In this document: positions 9,737 through 20,173 of the stretch, piece by piece
How the letters are laid out: every line of letters begins with the position of its first letter
How positions within the stretch are numbered: the stretch's first letter is position 1
DNA from: Pseudogymnoascus destructans
Taxonomy: Eukaryota > Ascomycota > Leotiomycetes > Thelebolales > Thelebolaceae
Assembly: GCF_001641265.1 (NCBI RefSeq)
Contig: NW_020167521.1
Span: 1,922,001 to 1,986,000, forward strand
Direction: 5' to 3'
Length of the DNA: 64,000 nt
Made by a program: the position numbers and the translations under genes
Notes under the pieces: generated by a model
What the model saw: the letters and a program-made list of their open reading frames with translations, nothing else
Database searches by the model: none
What the model was told of the DNA's origin: nothing

Positions 9737-12228
9737 ATGGGGGCCCTCGATGCCCTGAACCCTTTGAAGGTGGCGAAGCGCCGGTCGTCAAATAATTACT
9801 CCGCGCTACCCTTTCATGAATCGTCACGGGCGAGAGACTCGATTGACTCGGAGAAACAAAACATTATTGATCATGACTATGAAGTCTCGAGCGACGACTA
9901 TGATTCTTCGTTGCCCATCTCTCCCGTTACAAGTTCTTCCAGAGAAACTTCTGGGTCATATGACTCGACCCAACCGATGATAAGGAGGAGGACAATCTTG
10001 CGGACACGCCAACGATGTTTTGCATATCGAGTACCTCAGAGAATCATACGATACCTGTGCTTCTTGGTTATGCTGGGAGTGCTTGCATTCATAGGCTTCT
10101 TAATCGCTATGAGCATTATAGACTCAAAGAAGCTGGAGGATATGGGGAACCAACGACCGGAAGGAGCTAAACAATGGGAGTCGTTTCCGTTCTCGGACCG
10201 ATATTATGGCGGCATCAAGGCATTGGTGTCACTGGCGAAGAACAAGCCCGAATATCCCAGGGACCCTGAGGATGAGACGGAATTGTTGAACATCACAGAA
10301 GTTATGTCGTCCAATCTGGGCATTCCTTCCAGCAAACCATACAACCCGTATCCGGACTACAACTCGAGCGCGTACCTGCAAGAGTACGTGCCAGTAAAGG
10401 AATGCTTCCTTGACGCCAAGACCAGTGCCAGGATCCCGCCTCTACGCTACTACGAGGGGAGGCCGGCTGGGTTTGCTGACCATATCATGGGGTCATATGA
10501 TATGATGGGCTTGCCTGATGATATCTGTTTTGACAGATACGGCAGACTTGGCCCATACGGTCACGGCTACTCGCTGCGAAAAGGCGGACTGGCAAGTGGT
10601 ATGCACGGCGATATGGATGGGGCAGATCAAGTCTGGAGTGAATTTCCACAGTATGATTTCACAAATGTTGACTGGGCCGAGGCACAACTACGGTGCTCTA
10701 TCTCCAACGTCAAACGCTTCAGATCAGGCGCTGGCGGTGTCACCAAGAAAAACAGAAGGGGAGAGATTGCTGCCAACGTTATTGTTCCTGCCACCACCAC
10801 AACTTCCGCGGATTCTACTTCTGCTACGGCCACTCAGCCTCATGGAATTGGAGCAAAGCTCGTCCATAGAACTGCAGTTGTCATACGCACGTGGGACGAA
10901 TTTATCTACCGCGAAGAAGACATCCTGTGGCTCCGCGGTCTCATTACTGAGCTGTCATTGGGCTCTGGTGGCGAGTATGATATCCACCTTCTCGTGCAAG
11001 TCAAGGATGAATCGATCCCAGTCTTTGCGGATGAAGAAACCTATGAGAAACATCTCAGAGAGCGCGTCCCTGCAGAGTTCCAAGGCATCGCAACACTGTG
11101 GTCCGAGACCCAGATGGTGATGCTGTACAACGGCGTGGAAGAGACGAACTTCCGCAACCTGCCGATTCATGGCGTATACCGTGGCCTAATTCAAGCTCTC
11201 CAGTGGTTCGCCCAGAAACACCCCGAGTACGACTTCTTCTGGCAATGGGAGATGGATGTGCGCTACACTGGGCATTGGTACAACCTCTTTCAGAAGATGG
11301 ATACCTGGACGAAGGCACAACCCCGCAAGTTCCTCTGGGAGCGCAACAGCCGCTTTTACATCCCCGCCGTGCACGGCAGCTGGGAAGACTTCAGCCACAT
11401 GGTACGCGTGCAGACCGAGTCTGGCACCGACTCCCCCGGTAACATCTGGTCCGGCCTAAACGAGGACGGCCAATCCGTCAACAACGGCCCCAAAGGCGAC
11501 AAACCCATCTGGGGCCCCGAGCGCCCCCAGCACGCCGAGGACTGGTTCGAGACTGAAAACGACCCCGTTCCCCCCCGCCTCTTAAAAGACGACAAGTACG
11601 AATGGGGCGTCGGCGAAGACGCCGACCTCATCACCCTCAACCCCCTCTTCGACCCGGACTACACGACCTGGCTCCTCGCCGAGGACGTGACGGGGTACAA
11701 CCGCACCAACGGCCCCCCCCCCGCCGCGCCTCCATCGTCACCGCCAGCCGCCTCTCCCGCCGCCTCCTCAACACCATGCATCGCGAGACGGCGATCAAGA
11801 AGCACCACGCCTTCCCAGAGATGTGGCCCGCGCAGGTGGCGCTCAACCACGGCTACAAGGCCGTGTACGCGCCGCACCCGATGTTTGTGGATCGCGTGTG
11901 GCCGCTGCCGTACCTGGGAGCCACGATGAACAGTGGTCGTAACGGAGCGACGGGGGCGAGTCGCATGGGAATTTTCGGGGAGAGAGAGCATAATTTGCTG
12001 GGGATGACGTGGTATTATAATTCGGGGTTTGCGGGGAACTTGTGGAGGAGGTGGATGGGGCTTAAGGTTGATGAGCTGGGGGGGGAGAAGATGGAGGTTG
12101 GGGAGGGGTCGGAGGGGAGGATGTGTGTGCCCCCCGTGTTGTTGCATCCGATTAAGGGGGTGGAGTTGCCGGTGGAGGAGGTGAGGGTTGATAAGGGGGG
12201 TGGGGATGCGATGGGGCCGGGTGCTTAA
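9737..12228 (+). CDS. DUF3405 family membrane protein, frame broken at a C homopolymer
   Basis: The protein begins with a Ser-rich cytoplasmic tail, a basic stretch and one transmembrane helix (about residues 103–128), then a large presumably lumenal domain, so a type II topology is likely. The DUF3405 core is recognisable from FFWQWEMDVRYTGHWY and the surrounding aromatic-rich segments. This fungal family is uncharacterised but resembles Golgi glycosyltransferases in layout. At the run of ten Cs (11713–11722) the upstream frame turns into an Ala/Pro-rich nonsense tail ending at 11929. The plus-one-base frame continues with RRASIVTASRLSRRLL, the conserved C-terminal region (GMTWYYNSGF), and ends at 12228. 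One additional C would restore a protein of 830 aa. Either the run was miscounted in sequencing or this allele is defective. Confidence 0.75.
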
Positions 12229-13039
12229 AAGTGGGGAGGAGGGTGTTATGATAATTGCTGTGTTTTTGGATGGGATGTGATGGAAGGAGTTTTGGGAGGG
12301 ATAATGAATTGGATGGAAGGCGTTGGGGCGGCATTGGCTAGGTGTATCTACTCTCCCTATACCGGGGCATTAGGATAGACAGGATTTATTATAGATGGGG
12401 ATGGGAGGTGTAGATTGAGATGCCGCAATGGATATATATTCTCTGAAATGGGTTTATCTTTGCGATCCTGTCAGCGTGATCTTTTGCCGCCTTAGGCAAA
12501 AGCCACTGGGACGTGGCGATGGACGCCCGTCAGCCATTCCATCAACCATCGTATCAGATACCCCCTACGTCTCATCAGTAGACCTTCGGTAAGCTAGCTC
12601 AGTATGGTATTGACGCGCTATGATGCGTACGAGGCTGATATGTCGTTGAGCGGTGCTGTTGTCGATTGGTGACGTTGTCGATTATTTTCCTGTCGTTGGA
12701 AGCTACTGTTGTTTCTCGATGCTGCTGTTACCCATCGAAGTTGTTGTCAGTTTAAACTGCTGTCGTTCGATGTCACATTGACACCCTGAAAAAGCATTGC
12801 GAATATCAGTCTCAGTAACATCATGATGTAGTTGCTCGATCAGAATGCCTTGTACTGTTTGACCTGGTTCGTGGGTCTTTTTGAATAGCCAGCTTCGCAT
12901 ACAGGTCTCCCTCCCAGCAATGTCGCTTGGTGCAGTGATCCGTCGTACCTTTAAGCTTTGGTAAAGGCGTGAAACCTCAATTTAAGTCACTGCGCCAACA
13001 GGGCTTGATTCTTTCCAGTATACAAAGTCCTTTTAGTAA
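12229..13039. other. Intergenic region between convergent genes
   Basis: It holds the 3' ends of the DUF3405 gene and SR140. A 65-aa minus-strand ORF at 12703–12900 has a faint RNA-recognition-like phrase but no supporting context. Confidence 0.35.
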
Positions 13040-15508
13040 CTAATATCCCCCCCCGTATTCAAGACCCCCCCTCCCCCCCTCTTCCCCCTCACTCCCCGAA
13101 TCAGCAAACATATCCTCCGCCTTCGGTCGTTTCCTAACCGGCCTCTCCATCCCTCTCTCCTGCTGCTGCAGCTGCTCCACAACAACCGGTTCCGCCGGCG
13201 GCGGCTCATACGTCTCCTCCTCCTCATCAACAACCATCGGCTCTCCATCCACATCCCCCTCTTCCTCCTCAGACGGTTCCATGGGCACCCCATCCAAATC
13301 CTCCTCGTCCTCCACCATCGGCTGGCCATCCACATCCTCCACTTCCTCCCCCCCATCCACCTCCGCACCAACAACCCGCTCAACAGCCTTCCACCTCCCA
13401 ACTTTCTTCTCCTCAACCTCCTTCTCCTCCCTCACCGGCACCTTGAAAGCCTCTACAAACCCCTCCTGCGCCTTGGCAGGGAACACACACCAGCCCTCCC
13501 ACAGCGCTAGTACCGCGCCTACACTACGTCTCCATTTTTCTCCGCGCATGCGGCCCCAGCCCATGCGTCGCTCCAGACTAGCGAGGTGCTCGAAGGTTTT
13601 AGAGCGCCGGAGAGCGGATTCGAGGAGAGAGCGGTATCGCCAGGCGTGGCGGATGCGGGAGGTGGAGCAGGAGGAGAGGAGGGAGGAGATGAGGTGGAGG
13701 GCGTTGAGGGTTGCGGGGGTGGTGTCTTCTTTCTCCGCTGCTTCCTTCCCCTCGCCTCCAGTTGTTTGGGGGGGGGGGCGGTAGGTGGGGTTGGCGGAGG
13801 TGAAAGAGTAGGGATGCGCGACGTTCGCAACTAGTGCTTCGACCACCTCGTCGGCGCCACGCCCGGCGTGGGTTATGGCGAAGGCGGTTACGCGTGCTAC
13901 ATCCCCCTTTCTCAATTTCCCAGTCGTAGTAGGGAGGCGGGCAAGGAGGTGCGTAAGTTTTGCCCTGGCGAGGGGGTTGAGGTAACCCGGTCCGCCCTCG
14001 TCTTCTTTCCCGCGCCCCGCTGCTTCGTCGCCAGAATCTTCCTCGTCGTCGTCAGAGTTATAAGCAGCATCTTCGACGAACTCATCGAGCCGCGTGACGA
14101 ACTCGAAGGGTAACCCAGACTCAGGCGCCTTCCACGCTGCGCTGTCTTCGAAGAGGGGGACGTAGCGACCAGAGCTGGGGGAGGAGGATGTCATCATCTC
14201 CCACAGCCGGTAGCGGTAGTATACACCCCCCCCGCTCCTGGCGTCCCACAGCCACGCCCAGCGGGGTTCGCGCTTAACTTCTGGTCTGCTCATTAGCAGA
14301 GCCTCGAAAGCCGGGCCGTGCGTGAGCAGCGACTCGATGGTTTTGTGGATGACGCGGAGCTCTTTGATGTCAGATGGTTGCCGCACTGGGACGTGGAGGA
14401 TGGGTCCTAAAGGCCCGCGTGGGGTGGAGGCGTAGGAAGTCGGGGGAGCGATGCCGCGGTACTGGTTTGGTGCGAATTGTTGCGTGTTTGGGACCCCTTC
14501 GACAACCACTGGTTTCGCGCCGAATGGATGCGCAGCTGCTCCTGCGGTGGAACCCGCTCCGCGCCCGGTGCCAGCGCCGACGGTGGATGACTCCAGCGCG
14601 GCAGACGATAAATACCGATGCAGCTCGAGACAGAATCCAAACCCCAAATACTTATTCTGCAACGCATGCACAGCGGCATCAATATCATTCGCCGCCGTCT
14701 CCTGGGATAATGTCACAATGGCCGTCATGCTCCTTCTTTCCCCCCCTCCTACCCCTCCAGGTGGCGGAGGCAGGATTTTCACAGCATCAACAGTCAGCCC
14801 CGGAATCAACGCCTTAATCGCCGCCGTCGACGTCCCCGGCGGCAACTGCGCAAGTCTCAACGTCGGTTTCGCCAGCGCCGGCTCTGCTCTCCCACCCGCC
14901 GTCCTCCCTGCCGCAGTATCGTCTTCCTCCTCATCGTCTGAGGCGCCGAAACCGCGTGGTGTGGCGCGGGGAGGCGAATCGTCGAAGCCTAGGAGGGCGC
15001 CCCTGTCGCCTCTGTCGCCACCAACGCCGCTGCCGCTGCGCCGCGCGCTGCTACTGCTGTTGTTGAAAGAAGCTTCAAACCCCCTCTTCCTCCGCGGTCC
15101 ATGGATAGGACCCAAACTACCTGGGCCGCTGGACCCTCTCATAGGTCCCATTGGCGGTGGTGGCCCGCCGAACCTTCTCCCACCGTGGTCATAACCGCCG
15201 CTTGTATACCCCCCTCCCCCCTTTCGACCACCTCCTTTTCCATATCCCCCTCCACCTCCCCCGCCACCTCGTCCATCCCCCCCGCCATCATTGGCATTAG
15301 CGTTATAACCGCCTTCGTCGTCGTCAAACGACTTCACAAAACTCTCATACACCGCCTTCGTCTCTGCCTCCTCCCTCACGCGCTTCGCCTCCGCCTCCGC
15401 GCGCTGCTTCTCGAAGAGGGATTTCTTGGTTAGGGCGTGGAGTTTGTTGTCTATGGCTGGGAATTCTTTGATGTGTTTGTTGTTGCCGCTGTAGGCGGAG
15501 TTGTCCAT
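13040..15508 (-). CDS. SR140/U2SURP-like U2 snRNP-associated protein
   Basis: This is an 822-aa single-exon protein starting at the ATG at 15508. The N-terminus has the family phrase KAVYESFVKSFDDDE (residues 51–65), then a Gly-rich low-complexity stretch. An RRM-like region (about 214–300), a SURP motif (about 385–437, with FEALLMSRPEVKREPRWAWLWD) and a CTD-interaction-like helical domain (from about 530) follow in the order typical of U2SURP. The C-terminus is very acidic, in repeats of EEDVDGQPMV type, and ends in a basic and Gly-rich tail. In animals and fission yeast the protein associates with U2 snRNP and the RNA polymerase II CTD. The open frame upstream of the chosen ATG lacks another ATG. 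The reverse strand has long spurious ORFs because of GC-rich codons. Confidence 0.8.
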   Translation of the reverse strand: MDNSAYSGNNKHIKEFPAIDNKLHALTKKSLFEKQRAEAEAKRVREEAETKAVYESFVKSFDDDEGGYNANANDGGGDGRGGGGGGGGYGKGGGRKGGGGYTSGGYDHGGRRFGGPPPPMGPMRGSSGPGSLGPIHGPRRKRGFEASFNNSSSSARRSGSGVGGDRGDRGALLGFDDSPPRATPRGFGASDDEEEDDTAAGRTAGGRAEPALAKPTLRLAQLPPGTSTAAIKALIPGLTVDAVKILPPPPGGVGGGERRSMTAIVTLSQETAANDIDAAVHALQNKYLGFGFCLELHRYLSSAALESSTVGAGTGRGAGSTAGAAAHPFGAKPVVVEGVPNTQQFAPNQYRGIAPPTSYASTPRGPLGPILHVPVRQPSDIKELRVIHKTIESLLTHGPAFEALLMSRPEVKREPRWAWLWDARSGGGVYYRYRLWEMMTSSSPSSGRYVPLFEDSAAWKAPESGLPFEFVTRLDEFVEDAAYNSDDDEEDSGDEAAGRGKEDEGGPGYLNPLARAKLTHLLARLPTTTGKLRKGDVARVTAFAITHAGRGADEVVEALVANVAHPYSFTSANPTYRPPPQTTGGEGKEAAEKEDTTPATLNALHLISSLLSSCSTSRIRHAWRYRSLLESALRRSKTFEHLASLERRMGWGRMRGEKWRRSVGAVLALWEGWCVFPAKAQEGFVEAFKVPVREEKEVEEKKVGRWKAVERVVGAEVDGGEEVEDVDGQPMVEDEEDLDGVPMEPSEEEEGDVDGEPMVVDEEEETYEPPPAEPVVVEQLQQQERGMERPVRKRPKAEDMFADSGSEGEEGGRGGLEYGGGY

Positions 15509-17053
15509 TGTGGCAGTCTCAGCTTGGTGGACGGGGCCGCGCCCTCGGGCTATGGATTGTGGTGTGTGGACAGGCACTGTAGAGTGGTGCTGAGAAGCGG
15601 TTTATGTGTTGATGGCGATCAGATTGCACATCTCTATCCTGCCTGGTAGATGCCAACGTGTTGCGTGTGCGCGTCGTTGCGTTTGTTCGGAGCCTCGTGT
15701 TAGATCGCGCGACGCACGGACCATTTACGTTTGACAGGTCGACACTGTTAGGCCTCGATATCTAAACTATACTGTCTTATGGCCAACCCCTGCCGCTTCG
15801 TTGGATCTTACGTGCTAGAATTGATTAGCTATTAAATGTCGAAATTCATACTGTACTGTTAGGTTGTTAGAAAACTAGTTCATCGCCATTTCCGCGCTAC
15901 ACTGTATGGGTTAAGTGATACGTTGAAACAGCCTAGCGTAGATGGTATAAAATGGGATTTTACGTTTTGAAATGGCATCGTATGTTCGTGGCTCTCCTTG
16001 GCAGGAAGCCCTCTGCAAGAGCCTCACTAGCGCAGTCGCTCATTGCTTACTTACAGGTGAAGATGAAGATGTTGATAGGAATGATTGTGTGGCAGGTCAC
16101 CAATCGGTCACGTGGTTGCTGTTGGGAAGTTCCAGCAGGAAACTTATGACACTCACATCACATGCAAATCAGACGAAATCATGTTATCAAGAGCTGGTAT
16201 TCACTATCCCTCAGCCCTCCCTCACAGCTAGTCCACCACTAAACTGCAGCCCATGCATGCAACTCCTCCGCAAGAGCGACACCATTACGCAAATAATCTC
16301 TCTATCCCTCACTCAGAGCCACCTGAGCCAGCCCCGTCTCAAAAACTCGGAAGCTGCTCGCTCCCCCTCCCCCCTGGAGGCTCCCAATAATATCATCATC
16401 CCCTCATCCCCTCATCCACTCAAAGCCAGGCAATAAATACGCTGGTCTCTCTCTCTCTCTCTGATCTTTCCCATTTCGCTCAAATTAAGTAAAAAGAACA
16501 CCCCAATAAAAGCCCCCGATTTCTCTCTCCGCGCTGTTGTTCTCCACCATAACCCACAGGGTCAGAGGGCGAGGAAAAAAACAAGCCGCGTCAATATTTG
16601 TGTCCCCTTCAAAAATTGGAGATTCAGCACAGCTGCGGGATGTAACGTAAAGTAAAAAAGTCCTGCCCGCGCCCCCCCGGATTCCCATCTTTCGCCCGCC
16701 CAAATAAACGCCGTGTGCAATGCAAGAAAGGTAACAAAAATAACGGTCGCGATGATAACGACGAAAAGGTGATCTGAGTTGATGTGTGGCTCCCCGGTTC
16801 TGCGGGAGGGTATGTGTTTGTTTTGGCCAGACTCCGAGGTCGTGAGTGGCGCCGCAAGCATGCATCAAGGCCCTTTGTCGTGTTGTGTGTGTGTGAAAAG
16901 GAAAATGAGAGTACGAAGCTTTTGGGTGTGAATCGTGGTATCGTGAAAACAATAATCTACAGTTGCGGATAAGGTGGTAGTACACCGAGCTGGATGAGCA
17001 GCAAGGTAAAGAGTTGATCGAGACCCGTTTGCGTCCGTGGTTTGGAAGGTGGT
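15509..17053. other. 1.5-kb intergenic region between SR140 and TBP
   Basis: It holds the SR140 promoter and the TBP 3' region. A (CT)n tract lies at about 16446–16461. Two long-looking ORFs (15972–16436 plus, 16485–16985 minus) lack recognisable domains and have composition like untranslated DNA, so I do not annotate them. Confidence 0.4.
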
Positions 17054-18039
17054 TTAGACCTTTTTGAAATCTTAGTGGTGTTAGTATTGTGCATTCGACG
17101 GAAGTTAAAAAGATGGAATTTACCTTGGAGCACGGGGTAGATCATCTCGAAGGCCTGGTAGATCTCCTCCCTGACCTTTGCACCCGTGAGGACGATCTTG
17201 CCCGACACGAAGATGAGCAGCACGATCTTGGGCTTGATCATGCGATAGATCAGACCAGGGAACAGCTCCGGCTCGTAAGAGCTGAAGTTGTGATGCTTGG
17301 AAGCCAGACCCTCAAGGCGGATGGGGAACTTAATGTCGCACGAGCCGACAATGTTCTGGATCTTAAAGTCGGTGAACTTGGCGTTGAAGCCGAGCTTCTG
17401 GATGATGCGCGCGTACTTGCGCGACGCCAGCTTGGAGTCATCCTCCGACTTCGCACCCGTCACGACCATCTTGCCCGACGCGAAGATGAGCGCCGTTGTC
17501 TTCGGCTCACGGATACGCATGATCACGGCGGCGAAACGCTGGAGACAAGGTCAGTTAGCAAGGACGAAGCATGAAAAACGTGCGGCGCCGATGCCAGGAT
17601 CTGGGTGGTCAGCAGTACCTTTGGGTTGTATTCCGCGTTCCTCGCATGCAGCGCGATCGTCTTGAGATCCAGCCGACAATCAAGGTTGACGGTGGCAACG
17701 ATATTTCTTTAGGAACATGCGAGATAAGCCTCTAGATTCTACCAAGGTGCCAGAACAGGGTCATACATACTGCAAGGTAGGAACAATTCCGCTAACTCCC
17801 TGAGTCGCGCCGGGAGTGGCAGCCGGTGTCGCGGGAGTCACCCCGTGGCCGTTCGTCTGGCCGTTGGCCTGGACTGCCTGACCTCCATTCGCACCCTGCT
17901 TCTGCTGACCATTCATCTTCTCGGCCTCGGAGGAGGGTGGAGTGAGATCGCCAGCGCCACCTGGGAAGGAGAGAGAGCCGGGCGCGATGAAGGTCTTCGC
18001 CTGCATCGCGTTCTCAGGATGAGTCTGGATAGAGTTCAT
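17054..18039 (-). CDS. TBP: TATA-binding protein, four exons
   Basis: Exons are 17771–18039, 17619–17706, 17124–17538 and 17054–17070; the introns are 64, 80 and 53 nt. Phases agree and give 262 aa. The N-terminal roughly 85 residues are a Gln/Ala/Thr/Pro-rich variable arm. The conserved saddle starts at NIVATVNLDCRLDLKTIALH and contains both repeats, with FASGKMVVTGAKSEDDS in the first and FVSGKIVLTGAKVREE in the second. The last exon is only 17 nt and supplies the family's end DFKKV; its acceptor follows a CTAAC branch motif and CACTAAG. If the small exon is missed, the frame runs on into unrelated sequence. TBP nucleates pre-initiation complexes for all three RNA polymerases. Confidence 0.96.
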
Positions 18040-18492
18040 CTTGGCGGTATTTGTGATTTACGATCTACGAAACGTGCGCGCAAGGTGATATATCGTGTGT
18101 CAGGCTATCGAGAGAAGCTTTGTCAGATCGATTTCAGACTTGAGATGAGATGAGGACGACGTTCGAAGTCGCGGTAAGATCGCTAGTTCGAAGTCGGAAG
18201 AGAAGAGAGGTCGCGAAGAGAGAGTAAAGTGTGGGTGAAAGAAGTGAGAGGTAGACGTCGAGAGAAGTAACTGGTCTGGCGCCGTACCGTTTGCGGGAGA
18301 TAAACAAGTCAATGTCTCCCCTACAGTCGCTGCTCGACGTGAAGGATGATGGTTCTTTCTTTTTTGATGTCTTGGTTTGTTCGTGGAAAACGCGACGATG
18401 ACGATGGATCGACTCGGTTGATCGAGATCGCGACAAGTTCCAGAAGGAGTGGAAGAGTGGGTGAAGAGTTGAGAGAGAGCGTGTGTTTTCGT

Positions 18493-18605
18493 TCTTCTGC
18501 TTCTTCTGCTTCTTCTGCTTCTTCTGCTTCTTCTGCTTCTTCTGCTTCTTCTGCTTTTTTGCTTTTCTGCTTTTCTGCTTTTCTGCTTCTGCTTCTTCTG
18601 CTTCT
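18493..18605. repeat. CTTCTG hexanucleotide microsatellite upstream of TBP
   Basis: About ten head-to-tail CTTCTG/CTTTTCTG units lie about 450 bp upstream of the TBP start. Translated on the minus strand they give an artificial Lys/Gln-rich ORF. Pyrimidine-rich tracts are common in fungal promoters, so this may be part of the TBP 5' leader or promoter. Confidence 0.7.
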
Positions 18606-19730
18606 TCCTGTTGTTCTGGCAACTTTTTGATGAGTTACGTAGTGTCTTGGGTAGTGGGGGTAGTGGGGGAGAGGAGGGGAAGTGAAATGGTTGTTGACGA
18701 CTACGTTGGCCGAAATGTGTGTTCAGGCTCGCAAAAAGATCGAGAAAAACAACCAGGAGATGGGCTGCCTATTTAACTCGCGGATGTTGCTGCCTTGTTG
18801 CCTGGCGGGGGCAAGACAGAGATACCTGAGTTGCGGGTGGTGGCGCGAGATTACAGGATGTGGTTTAGCGTAGGTGTTGGTGTGATCTTGGGTGATTTTT
18901 GGTGGTGGGAGAGTGTTATGAGTGGCTGATTAGCGTGGACTAGTGGGTGAGATTGGGACTAGCGTGTGGATGAGACGGGTTTTGGGGGCAACAGGAGTTG
19001 AGGAAGGAGCGAATCAGAAAGACGCGTACGTGGACGGATACATGGGGATAGTCTGGGATAGTCTGGGATAGTCTGGGAAGGAATGTACTGGGTACTTTGG
19101 ATATTGGCAAGTAGAGGGTACATCAGTCAACAACCCCAGTCGAACACCACAATCTCAGTCCAGACAAGGCCTTGTTAAAACAGGGGCTACAAGTATCTCA
19201 CGGCAAAACTTAGTATGAAGAGTACATTCCAACACCCTGTGAAGAATCCCACAGCCCCGTTCACAGTTGTCGCAAGTATCTCACAGCAGATTCACAGTGA
19301 AGTGTACATTCCAACCATCAAATCAACTCCAACACCCACACACACTTCTCCCTCTCCAACCTATCTCGGTCGCCATATATATATCACCATGTCGCATCTC
19401 ACCATATATATCGCCGTACACCGTATATCGTATACCGTAAACCGTATATCCCCAGCATCTCCAACTCACACCACCCTCACGTACCACCGCATCACTCCCG
19501 CTTATCACCACCTTGCCGTCGCCATCTTTCCGCATCCCCTCCGTAAGCTCTCACCCGATCGTGCCGTATCGTGACAATCAATCAAGCCACTTCTGCACTA
19601 TCCCATCCCGTACCGTACCATCACCCGCTCAAACGCCCAGCCTTGCCTCCTCCCAGTACGTACGTCACCCTCAAACGCCCAGCCTTGCCTCCCCAATAGC
19701 TCAGCCTCGCCCCCCGAACCGTGCGGCGCC

Positions 19731-19754
19731 AAAAAAAAAAAAAAAAAAAAAAAA
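19731..19754 (+). repeat. Poly-A tract of about 24 nt
   Basis: An uninterrupted A-run is seen with no gene upstream on the same strand. It could be a retroposed 3' end or simple slippage. No target-site duplication was recognised around it. Confidence 0.6.
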
Positions 19755-20173
19755 GGACACGGTCACCAAATCAAACGGTCAAGTATCGATACATCCACCT
19801 ATGACTCACACAGCTTCAACATCCATACACGCCACACGCTGCGCGCAGTAGCCCGATCGGGGGGCCGAGCGGTTGCAATGTTGTTGCCTGGAATGTGGAT
19901 ACGGGGTACTTGTGTACCTATTGGAGTTGTGAGGTTTTAAATGCAGATGTGGCTGGACGAGCACGTGATTAGGGGGAAGTAAGTGATACTGATGGAAATA
20001 CGGACCGTGCGATGGGGAAAGTTGGTATATATGGGACAGTATGGGGAGAAGAGTTATATATGACTATAGATGCAAGAAAATTAGGCATCTCGTTCGATCT
20101 GCTATATACAAGCTTGCAATTCGCGATTGCTAGCAAAAGTGCCAATAGGCAGTAAAACAATAAATAAATTCTA

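Larger units (their letters stand above)
18040..20171. other. TBP upstream region and gene-free stretch with simple repeats
   Basis: Apart from the repeats listed separately, this region has three copies of GTCTGGGATA (about 19049–19080), a degenerate direct repeat of roughly 80 bp (AAGTATCTCAC ... GTACATTCCAAC, starting about 19191 and 19270) and a poly-A tract. No gene is supported. It borders the transposon nest that starts at 20172. Confidence 0.4.

Noticed and set aside
9364..9827. Two minus-strand ORFs upstream of the DUF3405 gene
   Set aside because: No coding character; they overlap the probable promoter and 5' end of the plus-strand gene.
12703..12900. Possible RRM fragment (VQGILIEQLHHDVTETDI)
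   Set aside because: Only 65 codons, no RNP motifs and no splice partners found.
14451..15194. 247-aa plus-strand ORF
   Set aside because: Antisense shadow of the Gly-rich and RRM regions of SR140.
15972..16436. 154-aa plus-strand ORF
   Set aside because: It has an ATG but no recognisable motif, a Ser/Thr/Leu-rich random composition, and lies in the SR140–TBP gap.
16485..16985. 166-aa minus-strand ORF
   Set aside because: Probably TBP 3' untranslated sequence; no homology pattern.
18134..18622. 162-aa minus-strand Lys/Gln-rich ORF upstream of TBP
   Set aside because: It is the translation of a CTTCTG microsatellite; there is no domain and no start context.
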